A stretch of DNA of 62,000 bases from Zygnema cylindricum (Eukaryota > Streptophyta > Zygnematophyceae > Zygnematales > Zygnemataceae), in NCBI GenBank assembly GCA_037447655.1, contig JBBHKE010001566.1, forward strand, positions 1 through 62,000, given 5' to 3'. Shown piece by piece: positions 24,521 to 36,262 of this stretch (positions are counted from its first letter, which is position 1; each line of letters starts with the position of its first letter). A program made the position numbers and the translations under genes. A model generated the notes under the pieces. It worked only from the letters and a program-made list of their open reading frames with translations. It searched no databases and was not told the origin of the DNA.

Positions 24521-24528
24521 ACGGTGGC

Positions 24529-26092
24529 TAAAGCACCCACTTTCGTCGCAACTTTTCTTTACGGTTTCTGACTAACAAATTTAGCGATACGCGATACAGC
24601 ACTATAAAATGGCGATACCCGTGAACGGCGACATCAACCAACATCAACTGCAGTTCCGTGTTTTGATCGATTGGATCGCGTCATCACAGTTATGCACATG
24701 TGCAATCGATCCACGACACAAGAACCATGCAGCGCTGTCCCTGTACGGTATTCTCCATGTGTATACTTAGGGCGTGTTCCCATGTGTTCAAGTAAGGGTT
24801 TTTTTCCGTCGTTTTCACAAAAAATGGGACTTCCAACGAGAAAATATTACGCCGTACGAAAATTGTGCAAAAACACAAGTATATTTTGCGTCATTTTGGA
24901 ATTTGGAAGGTACGACAATTTGGCGTTATCTCCATCGCGACCCACTTCCAACTCATCTTCACACTTGTAATGGAATCAAATCGCGATCTGATTTTAACCA
25001 GAATAACACCCTATCGACGAATAGAAAGCAGGTATTGCACGAGTGAAACGTCTTCGATTTTTTTTGTACGAGGTAGAGTACACGCTATTTTTTACATGCT
25101 CTTCAGGCGCATGTATGTACAAAAATGGCAAGCATGTACGGAAAAAAACTCGTTGGGATCTTGGACCTCCACTTTCATTCATGGGTCCTTTGCAAAAATT
25201 TACAACGTTTTAGTCTCTCCCCATCTTTTTCATTCGACCGCTCCTCTTTCTCTCATCTCTAAATGAAATGCAACAATAATAGTCTCAAATGAAAGATATA
25301 TTTTTTTCTTTTTTTTTTACTATTTTTGGTCTCATTTTGATGGCATATCGAATGATAAACGGTACGAAAAAGAAATCGGGAAGCCATGGCCGAAAGTTTA
25401 TGTGTTGATGACGTCACAAGGTAGCATGACTTCGCAATGTCACAAAACCCTAAACATCTACAATGTCACAAAAAACTCGACGTTTACAACCGTCGCCGTT
25501 TTTGTAGGCGTCACTACTTTTAGGAAGTTTCGTAGTCGTTTACATTTCGTTTCGTACTATCGTAGGCTGTCGCATATTTTGCAGACGTCTACACTGTCAC
25601 ATATTCGAAGTAATGAAGGCGCATGTACGGAATTGTACGGAAGAAAATTCATTAACGATTTTAACGATTTTTTCAAAAGGTTCAATGCGTTTGTTACGTA
25701 TAATTCGTCGCGATTAGATCGTTCGCACGAAACGCCGTGAACAACTATGGAAAAATGGAAAAAATCCACGTATATTGAACAACTAGGGTTTTAAGTACCT
25801 GAATATAGAATACGACTTGGTGACCTCGTATCCTATGCGTACTATACGGATTTTCCACGTATAGTACGCGTATGAGATCCCCACATAGGCACATACCGTA
25901 TAGTCGTATACCCGTCGCGTTTCCATCCCTCTTCGCACTTTAAAACTTCAGGCTGCCGTACTTTAGGGTTTCACCTTGTGAAGTTCAAAGGCTTCCTCCA
26001 CCGAGCTCTCCAATTGCCATACTCCAAAATTCAATACCAAAATTAGAAGTGCGAAGCTTTGACGATTATCCTGCAACAGCAGTAAAGCTGCC
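24529..26092. other. Intergenic DNA upstream of the COX7C-like gene
   Basis: Several open frames of 90-133 codons overlap here (for example 24865-25266 and 25402-25740), but none shows a family motif, and CG-rich words such as TTCGTAGTCG make chance frames common. The promoter of the COX7C-like gene should be at the right end. Confidence 0.4.
25837..25869. repeat. Perfect 12-bp inverted repeat, 9-bp loop
   Basis: GCGTACTATACG at 25837-25848 is matched by CGTATAGTACGC at 25858-25869. The wider flanks continue with weaker pairing. Its function is unknown. Confidence 0.7.
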
Positions 26093-29025
26093 ATGGCTCC
26101 TCTCCTTGCTGTCGCGCGCCGGGTTGTAACGAATGTGCCCTGCAAACGGATTATAGGCAACAGAAGCTTCCAGACGGCTTCTCCAAGAATGGCCGGCGGT
26201 CATGAAGTCCACTCACACGCCAATGATGTGAGGTTAAACCCTAATTTTGTTAACGACGCTTCCATTAAGCATAAATGTGTATATATCATGGAGATATATT
26301 AGCTAATTTGAGTGCAAATAATCATTTGTCTCTTTAAAGTCACATTCAAAGGTAAGGAAGTTAATTAGTATATGGATTGGATCATATCTGGCACCGTCGG
26401 CTGTATTTCTGCTGAAATTTTAACCGATGTGCTGAACGCTTTGTAGTTTGATATTTTCCCTTTTTGATTATAATGCTTATTTCTGCTTCTCAGTCTACAT
26501 TTGGTTGTGGATTTGAACCATGATTGTGGCTTTGGATACATGTTGAGGTTCTTATGTTTTTTTCCTCGTTCTTTTTTGGCAGCCCAATGCCTATATTCAT
26601 GCCGAACGGATGTATGACTTGCAGGCGGTAAGTTTACTTTTCCACACTCCTAAGTAATATAGTCTAACAAAGGTCTTGTATTAACGAAATATGTATAACA
26701 TAATTTGGGACATTCAAAGGTGAGCTAAATGCTGGCAGACCGATTAGGAAAGACAAATGCAAGACAATGTGAGAATGTACACGAAACAACCTAAATAAGC
26801 TCCATCTCCATGGTGGATTTTAACATGGAAAAATGATTTCTTTAGTATTTACAGCTTATTATACTAAGAAGCTGAATTAGTTTTTACATAACGAGAAAAA
26901 TGAAGCATCACTTAAAAAAATAATTTCTTGGAACCACCTCCTTTGTCTTTGAAACATTGATACAGGAAAGGACAATAAAAAATTCTTTGCTTAACTTAGC
27001 TTATGGCGAGGTTCACGTTGAGTTGGTTTTACACGTTTCATCCGGTAGATCTAAAAACAGTCACCATCTAGATGTGGAAGTAGCATGGATGACAGTCCAT
27101 ACTAAAAATCCCTACATATTTAGAAAATCATCAATTTTGACACCATGAGGCTAATGTATGTAGTGTGGAACAATGTGTAAAGAGGCCTTTTTGCAATTAA
27201 ACGCAGTTGCTAGAGATGAGCAATTGTTGAAATGCATGGAGGCTGCCTGAAACCCTAAGCTTTGTGGTTAATTAAATTTTGCATTCATTTACGGTTGTAG
27301 GAGGGACCTGTTTCATTAACATTGAAGTGGACATCAACATTATTAATTATCGTTGATAACACTAATTTGGTGCCGGTCTTTTTTGCCCTCTGACCACAAA
27401 GTAGCCTTATTAATGTTAATGGTTTATTTTCTTAGTTTGCCATTCACTATCGTCCACGTCATTCGCCCTGGAGCTAGAAAACACTAAAACTGTCTTCATG
27501 ATAATTATTCTTAACGGTAATAGCAATTCACGGTGTATTGCTGAGGTTGTGGGCTTTGGAGGGTCAACTTGAAATGGCATTTAAGTGTGGGATAGTAGGA
27601 AATTTCACCAGAGTGGTCATTCAGATCATGCCTTTTGGGTTTAGGGGATTTTTTTTTGAATGTGCTTGGGCCTCTTCTCTGTGAGCAGCTCACAAATGAC
27701 ATTTTCCCAATTTGTAAATAAAACACATTAGTCTGACGTGAGTTAGAATTGTAGAGCTGTAAGTTTCCACGCTTGCGCTGATAATTGATGCAAACCATAT
27801 GTATCATCCTCAATGTTTTCCATTAGGACGTTTATGTCGTGCCAGTCAAAAAGGAGTTCGATCTTTTTCATGCCGTAGTTCCGTAGGAACTGGGTTTCTA
27901 TAACACGCGAAAGCGTATTGCATAATTAACATACGCTCATTGTCTACAGCTTATGGTTATCAAAGTTATTCAATGTTGGTAAATTGGCTTCCCCCACCCA
28001 CTTTCTTTTACACAAATGTTGGTCACTTATTGGTCGGTATACTTCTATACAGGAATGGATTTTGTTTGAGGCAAGATGTCCTGTTAACTGAAAAAAAATT
28101 ATGTCTATGTTATGATCAGCCTGGATCAGACTTTGCAGTTATATATCTTGTATAGACATGGGCTGGATGATGTTCTGACGCAAAATAGAAAACATAAATA
28201 TTGGAACTTATGGATAAACATTTGCAGATGACGAATCGGAAGTTAAAGTTTGGACTTGGAGTTACAGCCGTTGTGGTTCTTGGAACTGGCATTCCTCTTG
28301 TCGCCGTATTTCATGCCCAGTAAGCATTTCAGCCCGACCTTTTATAGCATTCTCAAATTGTGTCTTGACATGGGATGAGATTTGTTGCTACATTTGTGAG
28401 AAGGTCTCAGTTTGGATCTTTACATTGTTGGTTATGTGATAGGGTAAGTGCATGAGAGAAATTTACTCTCATGCCTGAGAGTGAATTGCTAGTTTACAGC
28501 TTTATGAGTAACCATATGTACGATTGCTCAAAAAATTGAATGAATTGTACGGTTTCTTTCAAGAGGAAGGTAAAACGTCGATAGTGTATGGTAGCAAACT
28601 CTGGTAATAGTCATTAATGACAATCCTAATGCTGTCATGAAAAGCTTAAGGATGAAGTTGTCCCGAACTGTCATTCGCTTCAATCTGTATTTCTGGTCTC
28701 TTTTTTATCCACTTTGGTTTTTATTACAACCTTTTTGGAAACCTACACTATGAATGTTGTGAGATCCCGATATGTTTGTTTTTTGTTAAATATAGAGTTA
28801 TGCCGTCGGAAAACCTTATGTTCAGTGGAGGTCCAGTGGTTGGTTCTGTTATTGCCTAAGAAGGTTTAAAGAAAGTTGAATCTACCTTTTACGATTTGAT
28901 GTGGTTGCATTGGTTTGCTTAAACTTAACTATTTCTCTTAAAAACCCTTGAAAAACCCTAATTGCCCTAAACCTAAAAGAGACTTGGTATTTTCTTGCTT
29001 TTGCAGGAGCAAGACTGCCTCGTAA
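26093..29025 (+). CDS. Small mitochondrial membrane protein, COX VIIc-like
   Basis: Four short exons join in phase: 26093-26227, 26583-26627, 28228-28319 and 29007-29025, giving 96 aa. Residues 1 to about 31 are Arg/Val-rich and acid-free, as expected for a mitochondrial presequence. Then MAGGHEVHSHAND, exon 2 PNAYIHAERMYDLQA, and exon 3 MTNRKLKFGLGVTAVVVLG followed by TGIPLVAVFHAQ, one membrane helix. The last exon adds only SKTAS and the stop. The helix following an R/K-rich start, with a short polar tail, fits the COX7C/COX8-type subunit of plant cytochrome c oxidase. That call rests on remembered plant sequences of similar shape. All splice sites are GT-AG. Most of the locus is intron. 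Confidence 0.68.
27300..27537. mobile_element. Degraded copy of the TACACCG MITE family (right end)
   Basis: TAACGGTAATAGCAATTCACGGTGTA at 27512-27537 matches the right terminus of the family. The left end is not clear, so the start given is a guess. It lies within intron 2 of the COX7C-like gene. Confidence 0.45.
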
Positions 29026-30774
29026 GTCTTCCATAGAGTGGTGACTGTGTGGAGAGACTTTTTCAAAGCAGTAATACATACCAGTGTAGGATGGAGAAGC
29101 TTCTTATCAAGCATTCTTTTTGTATTTTTGGGAATTAGTGGATGAGATGAAGTGGGCGTGGCTCTTTTGGCTAAGGAAAAGTTGTGGTTATTTCGATGTC
29201 TTTAAGGAACTTACAGGCAATGTTGACAAAGTTGTCGTGAGCTGTGAAAATGGATGTGGACATGGGTGGGCTCAATAGGCGGCTTATTTCTGGGCCGGAA
29301 AGTTGTATTCACAAAGTGGAAAAGGAAAATCAGTGCATAATACATGATAGACGAGTGAAAGTTGAGAAGTCTTTTCCTTGCCATTTCTGGCACACTTTTG
29401 AGTAAAAAGGTTTGTGTTTGTGTTCTTTGCACCGCTGGAATTGTAAATTCAACAGTTTGCATATAAGGAACTTGCTAAAGCACATAAATGGAATCAAATG
29501 CTTCGGTTAAACTTATTAAGGTTGAATTTATAGGACTGCGAGGATGGTCTTAGAAGAAAATTATAAACAGTCACTGTTATTTGTAATGCTGGAAATGATC
29601 GGAATTGCGAGACACTGCCTGGGCTGTGATTTCTCAAATATTATTAATGTTAGTGTGCAGTAGTAATGTTGTTGCAATTGCGAACTTACTATTTTCAAGC
29701 ACTATAAGGTGGGTATTCAAAAATATTCTGGAGTAAACCTTTTTTAGGGAATTGTCACTGTCAATTCTGCAGAAGTTTACAGTAAGTCAACATCGCAGGA
29801 GAATGTGAAGATGCTAGTTTACCTTCAAAATGCTTCGAGAAGAGGTTTGGTCACATCTCAAAAGTCACAATGGGTGGTCCAATCCCAAGTTTGTCTTATC
29901 TTGCAATACAACATTGTAGAGAGAGGGAATACCACGGTGTGTTTGCTGCAGTGTCAATGTTTTTTTCGCCAGTTGAAACATCTTTTATCCGTGCACACTT
30001 GTCAGATTTTCGAGACTGCCAATCTGAAAGTGAGAATTATACCTTACATTCGCAACCATCGTACCAATAATCTGACAAGTGCGCACAAGTGTAAGGTGTT
30101 TTAATACTACTTTCATAATTTTATATGTCCATGGTGAATAGTGTCTGACTGAGTCAGAAAATCATAATCTTTGTAACAAGGCCCGTGACTATTAAGCAAG
30201 CTGACCGAGGTGGAGTCTCTTTACTTCTTAATTCACTACAATATGCAATACCAAACCATAGACAAAGCAGTGACCACAACATTGACTATACAATTGCGAC
30301 ACCATTTATACTTTGTGTTTTAAATAACTTAATATGTTCATAACTCAAGCTATTCAAAGTATAGCCGAGTTCGAGAATCAAAATCATAGTAATAAAGCTC
30401 ATTATCTTATAAGCAAGCCTGCCAAACTGGAGGAGAAAACAAACCAAAAAATACTCTGTAGCCTGTATCTACGAAGCAAGCCTATCAAGGTGGAAGAATA
30501 AAAATGCCAGCCATATGAAACTCATGTGTAAATATGGCATAAGTATCTCAGCCTGAAAACTACTATTGCACTTAAAAACATTATTGCCTAGTTTGATTTC
30601 ACCAATCCAAAGAGAGGCTCTACTGCAGCATTTTTTGCAGAGTTCAATCCTCCAGCCTTTGCTCTGATTGAACACTTATTTTCCTAACTTTACAAAGGTG
30701 AGATTCACAAAAAAAATCGCATAACCCATATTACGGTAGCTGGAAGACTACGTATGGAAAAAATATGGACAGCC
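29026..30774. other. Region between convergent COX7C-like and TPR genes
   Basis: The 3' regions of both flanking genes meet here. The only structure recognised is a degraded MITE at 29936-30105. Open frames of about 65-100 codons lack family features. Confidence 0.4.
29936..30105. mobile_element. Degraded MITE related to the copy at 978-1198
   Basis: Inner blocks CGCCAGTTGAAACATC, GTGCACACTTGTCAGATT and the inverse AATCTGACAAGTGCGCAC match the inner inverted repeat of the 978-1198 element. The left terminus CACGGTGTG is altered and the right terminus is mostly lost. Confidence 0.65.
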
Positions 30775-33700
30775 TTACGACCCCCCAGAAAATGGTCGAA
30801 TGTTGATATTTTTGATACGATAGTGGTATACGGGCTGAGGTTCATCTTCCTCACTGTCACTGAGGTCAAGACTGTCCCACTTGCTGTAGTTAACTTTAGG
30901 TGAAGGACTGTAGCTAGCCGTAGAAACTGGCTTAGAAACCGGCTTATTGGTTTGTGTTACAGGCAATTGACTTGTCAATTTAGATTGCACAGGAGAACCT
31001 TTTTTCTCACTTGTCACTGAATCCATCTTCTTAGTTTCCTCCTTGATCGATACTGCGTTTTCCTTCATGGCTTTGTCAACTTTTGTCACAGAATCCTCCT
31101 TCACGATTTTGTTCTCGCTCGTAACTGGAACCTCCTCCGTAATCTTTTTTATATATTCTTTTTGTTCCACTCCTGTTCTACTTGAGCTCTCCACTACATT
31201 TACATCTGAAGCAGTAATATCTGTCACATCAACTACTGCAGGTGCTTCAGGGGCAACAAGTCCATCAGGTATAACAGGATCAACTCGCACAGGATTTAGA
31301 TCAGGTACAACAGGTCCAGTAAGTACAGCTGGTACCGTAGATACAGCCGGTACAGCAGGTCCAGCTGGCACAGAAACTACAACAGGTACAGCCCGTATAG
31401 TTGGTACAACCGGTACAGCCGACACAGAAGGGACAGCAGGTAGAGCCCAGACAGCTGGTACAGCAGGTACAGGAGGTACATTCCGTACAGATTGTACATC
31501 ATGTACGTAAGGTACAGCAGGTGAAGCTGGTTGGACAGGCGTAATAGATGATGCCTCAGTGTCCAAATTACTAGATACAGGACCTCCAAGAATCGGTTTA
31601 GCTACAACCTTTTCAATATTAACCTCAGAGGCATTAGCAGGTTCCACTGTTGAGGTTTCCGTTATAGAGGCTTTGGGAACTGCGACAGTTGGAATAAAGG
31701 TACTCTCTGAAACAGCATTTGGAGAAGGAATGAGAGAAGGCACTGCAACTGTTTCTGAAACAGGTGTAGAATGAGAAGCGACTGCTGTTGAGAAAAGTTG
31801 TTGCTGTTGAGTCTTCTGAGAAATAGAAGAGGAAGTAGTGACTGGTGGATTGACCATGATTTTTTGACCTTTATTTGGACTGCGATCAATTGGAAGAACA
31901 GGAACTATTGAAGGAGAGGCAATAACCGGCGAGGGAACTTCTGGAGGAGAGGAAAAAACTGAAAGAGAGGGAGGGACTGGAGGAGAGGGAAGGACTGGAA
32001 GAGAGGGAAGGACTGGAAGAGAGGGAAGGACTGGAGGAGAGGGAAGGACTTGAGGAGAGGGAAGGACTGGAGGAGAGGGAAGGACTGGAGGAGAGGGAAG
32101 AACTGGAGGAGAGAGAAGAACTTGAGGAGAAGGAAGAACCGGCGGAGAAGAAAGAACTGGAGGAGAGGGAACTGCTGGAGGAGAGGGAACAACTACTGGC
32201 GAAACTTGTGGAGGCACGACCGGACCTTTGGGCAACCGAGAGTACTTTGACAGTCGAGAAGAACTTCTGATTGCACTAACAGAGGTAATTCCTACTGTAG
32301 ATGAGACAGCTGATGATCCAGATACTGATGTCGACGGTACATTTGTAATCGCCGACAAGGAGGAGGAGGAGGAGGGCACTAAAGATGGAGACATTACTGA
32401 TGAGCTCTCTCTCTCCGCAGGAGAACTGGAGGAATTGGAAAAATCTGAAGCTTCGAGAGAAACTCCCCCAGACACAACACTCGAAGGAGTAGATACACTA
32501 ACAGTTGACTTTAGAGGTTCAGTGGAAGAAGGCAGATCCGTATGACCAGAAGATTTGAGATTGCTGTTTGAGCATTGCTGAGAGGATGGGGTTAAGACAC
32601 GAGGAAGCACCGGATTTTGGCTTGGACTGGCTACTTCCTCAGTCGAGGTCACTGGTATAACTTGTGAAGATGAGGTTGACACCGGAATTGTACTATCAGG
32701 AGGAGGAGGAGGAGGAGGAAGAGGAGGAGGATTAGATGACGAGGTCTCTTGTTTCTCCTCTTGGACAGCCTTCAACTCTTTTGCCTGCTAGAAAATGTGT
32801 TTTACACAATTAATGAAATCTCCCAAATGAAAGACTTACATGTCCTAGAAACAGGAACGATGAAATTGAAAATAAAGGTTGAACACATATTTGACATACT
32901 GGTTTGTGAATATGGCACAGCTTCAGACATGCCATATTACAGTTGCATAAAATTAAACACACAGACACCAGATGAAGTGAAATGACAACAATCCCAAATT
33001 ACGATTAATCCATCACCTTGAAAAATGAACAAACACCACAGATAAAATACCAAAATGAACGACCTGCTGAAAACGAACCACAACAAAACCAGAAGTAGAT
33101 ATCTAGCTTTGAGAGGGCAATGTGGTGGCTCCTGCCACATGCCACAAACTAACTGATTTCACCAAAATTACTGTTGTCCAGATCAGACAATCCCAGCAAA
33201 GCTCAGGATAAAGCTCATTCAAACATTCGCAAGACTCAAAATCTATCTCCAAACTTGATAATGGTCGACGAAAAGAAACTTACCATTTGCACCTTCAGCT
33301 TCGCCTCCAGGCTAAGTGCTGCCGGGCTTGGTTTAACCTTCAACAACGTTTGCACATCTAAAATTGCAGCCTGATAATCTTTTCTGGCCTGAAATGTTTG
33401 TGCTCGAAGCAACAAAGCCGCAGTATGGTTTGGCTCGAGCTTCAATACTGCAGTACATTCTTCTGCTGCCTGCAATTTACAGTTCAAGTCCAACTGAAAA
33501 AAATAAACCCTTTGCTTGCAGTCTTCCCGTCAAAAGTGCAAGAAGACCTGTTTCCATCAACTCAGCTATGTCAAACCTTATTGCAGGCTTTCCCTGTCAT
33601 GTATCCAAGAAAATGTGTTCTCATCACACACACCAATGTGGCAGCTTGCACTCTTAAAACATTAAGTTGCAGAAAATTCAGGCGATTTTTGAATCCCGGC

Positions 33701-34530
33701 TTTCCGGGCAAACTTAGATCATCTAGCCAAGTTCAACCGGATAACCGTTACTGAAAGTCCAGCTATAGGATTTTGACTTTCATCATGTTATCAGGAACTC
33801 TTTGCATTTTTTTTAGTAACACAGCTTCATCAGCAGAGCATACTGAGGGTACACATTTCTTAAGAAGCCTGTAATGCGTGTAACTTTAAACCCAAACGTA
33901 CAAGCAAAATTCCAGGAAACTGATAGCAAGTACGTTCAAGCACTGTGAACAAGAGGAGCATAACCAGGTATTCTGCACCTACATAACAATAACAGGATAC
34001 ATTTCGCAAACAATAGGCAAAAAAAGCTGCACAGCTGTCTCCAGAATGCTGATGAAGCAACTAATTGCTTGAAAATGGAACAGCCAGCTAGACCGGCTAA
34101 TAAAATCCACATATGCGACATGATAGACATTCGTTTTAAGATAATTACACCTTGGAAAAAAACTGCGTCTTGTATACTGCAAAGCAGCTGCTGTCACTGT
34201 TCAAACCTGACAACAATACTATCCACTCTGTATTCTACCTCATTGTTTCCTCGAGCGTGCTTTACTCCCAAATATTTGCGGACTTGATTTAATTTCCATG
34301 CAAAACTACGAGATACTAATAATGTGGTAAAAGAGAGAGATAAAAATTCTCACCTTTACATGGTTTTTAAGTTTGAGATAGCAAGCTGCGCGATTGCTAT
34401 GGAGAGCAATGATATGCGCAGGAAGAGTAGAAGTCTCAAGTGCACAACCATAAAGTTCCAAAGCCACTGCATATTCTCCCGCGGCAAACTTCGCATTACC
34501 CTTCTCTGTGTGTTTTATCGATATAGACAT
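30775..34530 (-). CDS. TPR protein with long Pro/Val-rich tail
   Basis: Three exons join in phase 0: 34354-34530, 33284-33469 and 30775-32784, giving about 790 aa. Residues 6-110 form three tetratricopeptide repeats (HTEKGNAKFAAGEYAVALELY; ALHSNRAACYLKLKNHVKAA; HTAALLLRAQTFQARKDYQA), a protein-interaction fold common in Hsp90/Hsp70 co-chaperones. After residue 121 a single large exon encodes a Ser/Pro/Val tail with two tandem-repeat blocks. The protein ends KWDSLDLSDSEEDEPQ, then an RIKNINIRPFSGGS tail. The acidic W..L.LSDSE motif resembles casein kinase 2-type sites in co-chaperones. I do not recognise a named orthologue. The start is the first ATG of the TPR exon. The tail could contain a missed intron. 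Confidence 0.72.
31255..31520. repeat. 9-bp GGTACAGCM repeat coding for a VPA-type tract
   Basis: Imperfect copies of GGTACAGCA/GGTACAACC in the last exon of the TPR gene. On the coding strand they read as Val-Pro-Ala tripeptide repeats of the PAVPAV type. All three frames stay open, as expected of a codon-length repeat. Confidence 0.85.
31930..32200. repeat. 18-bp purine repeat coding for SPPVLP hexapeptides
   Basis: About 14 copies of an 18-bp unit (GGAGAGGGAAGGACTGGA on +) in the TPR gene's last exon. On the coding strand they give SPPVLP/SLPVLP/SPQVLP hexapeptides. One DNA strand is nearly all purine over 270 bp. Confidence 0.9.
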
Positions 34531-36262
34531 GGCTGCTGCTTTTGATTTGTTCTCTACAAGCTGTGGTGCTGCAAAATCTCAAAGATACTTAAAAAGAAGT
34601 AAGAAAGTGGAGTTGATGCTTGCTCTGCCCAAACGCTAGGTCGAGACCGGCCATGGCGGACAGTACGCTTATTGAATCTCAACGGAATGCATCATTTTTT
34701 TTTCTAAAATTAGAGTTGATGTCAACAACAGGTGCCATGGCTTCATCATTCAAAGCATACAAAAAATGTTGTGAAATGCGCTTTAAACACGGTTAGCATG
34801 CTAAACGTTATCCCTTAACAGAAGTCATTAACTTATTACTAATACTCTTTGTCTTCCAATGTTTCACCGCCTCGCTTTTACTTATGAAACGAAGCAATTG
34901 AATCACAGATGGTTTGGCTAAAAAATTTCACGAAAGTTGAAACTTTCGAAAGCGTCTGAAATAGTCCATGCAGTTCTGGCTCAGAAATAAAAATGTTCCA
35001 ACGAGCGTTGAAAGTATGTCGCAGTTGTTAATTTTTTTGCCGGCATTGCAAACTTTGTTGCGTTCAAGGCAAGAAAGTCTTTTAGGGGCGTTGTTCTCAT
35101 GGCTTTTCCATGAAATGTGGCTTACCGAAAGAATAATTCGTGCCTCAAATGCTGAAATTGCCGGGTAAGCACTCTTTGTTTTTTTTTTTTTTTTTCAAAT
35201 TTTGAAGGTGCCTCCCGCACAGTCTATCTGCACACGTCAAAGACTGCAGTATCTAGGATTAAAATAATCAAACGAATATCTTTTCAATCATTATAGAGGT
35301 ATTGATTTCACGAAACAATGCTCCAAAATCTGTTTCCGTCAGCAAGCTTACCTACACAATATGAAAAGCCTATGCAGGTTTCAACATTTTGTCTTAGAAT
35401 AGGAATAAATCAAAACTTTGGGTGCTAGAGAAATGTAAGTTTGTTTTTCTAACAAAGGTATGACAGCTATTAATATTGTGTACAGTTTACTGCGTGATTT
35501 GCATTATTTATACATCAAGTAATAACGACTAATATGCTTTACAATTCGGTTTATGTCACTTAACATCGCTCCTAAAATTATTTCACGATTTTGTTCCGCA
35601 TTACACTGTTAACAACAATGATTTTTGTCCATACATATCCTGTAGACTCTCTTTGAGTGACAAATGTGAATTCCAATTTGGAGAAGGATTGCTTCCTAGT
35701 TCCGTACAAGCTGGAAGAGGTACCGAATTGCTTTTTGATTGGACGAAGTTTATCTACAGAAAAATGTGAGGTTGCTACATAATGTTATAAAGGAAATATG
35801 AGATGGGTTCAACAAACTTCTTTTGTGTCATACCACCCCCCTTTGAAAAGCTCCTGTTCTGTAGCCCTTCCCTGTGAGAAGCTCCTGTAGTTTTCATATC
35901 ATACATGTCCACTTCATTCTCAGTGGAGACCTGTGCTGTTATATTAAATAATTGTCAACGGTCTCGTTCAGGCTTTAGAAACCTTTGGGTAAACAATTTG
36001 TGTCAGTAGATCTACGCGCAAAACTCAAATGAAGTCAGCATATATTGATCTCAATGTCATTTTAATTCTACAGTCATGAGTTGCTAACGCTATAAATTTG
36101 AATGTCACATAAATGAACCGAAGAATTCCTTTCCTCTCGCTAAAAACCTGAAGAATGAAGATTGCTGTTAGGGGCATGAACAACTTTCTACAATTAACGA
36201 AGGGAAGTTCCAGGCACATTCCTCTTAACTTTTTTCCTGTCTTTGCAGAGCTAATTCAAGTG
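34531..36262. other. Divergent promoter region of the TPR and GT37 genes
   Basis: The two genes point away from each other. A strong acceptor (TTTCCTGTCTTTGCAG) ends at 36248, so the GT37 leader probably has a 5' untranslated intron. A donor-like GGGTAAGC near 35163 is one candidate partner. No other gene recognised. Confidence 0.4.

Noticed and set aside
24287-25740. Several overlapping open frames of 90-133 codons
   Set aside because: They lie partly in the hAT element, overlap on both strands and show no family motifs.
36155-36262. Upstream in-frame ATG extending the GT37 protein
   Set aside because: A strong TTTGCAG acceptor at 36248 makes this segment probable intron, and the downstream ATG gives a normal short cytosolic tail plus signal anchor.
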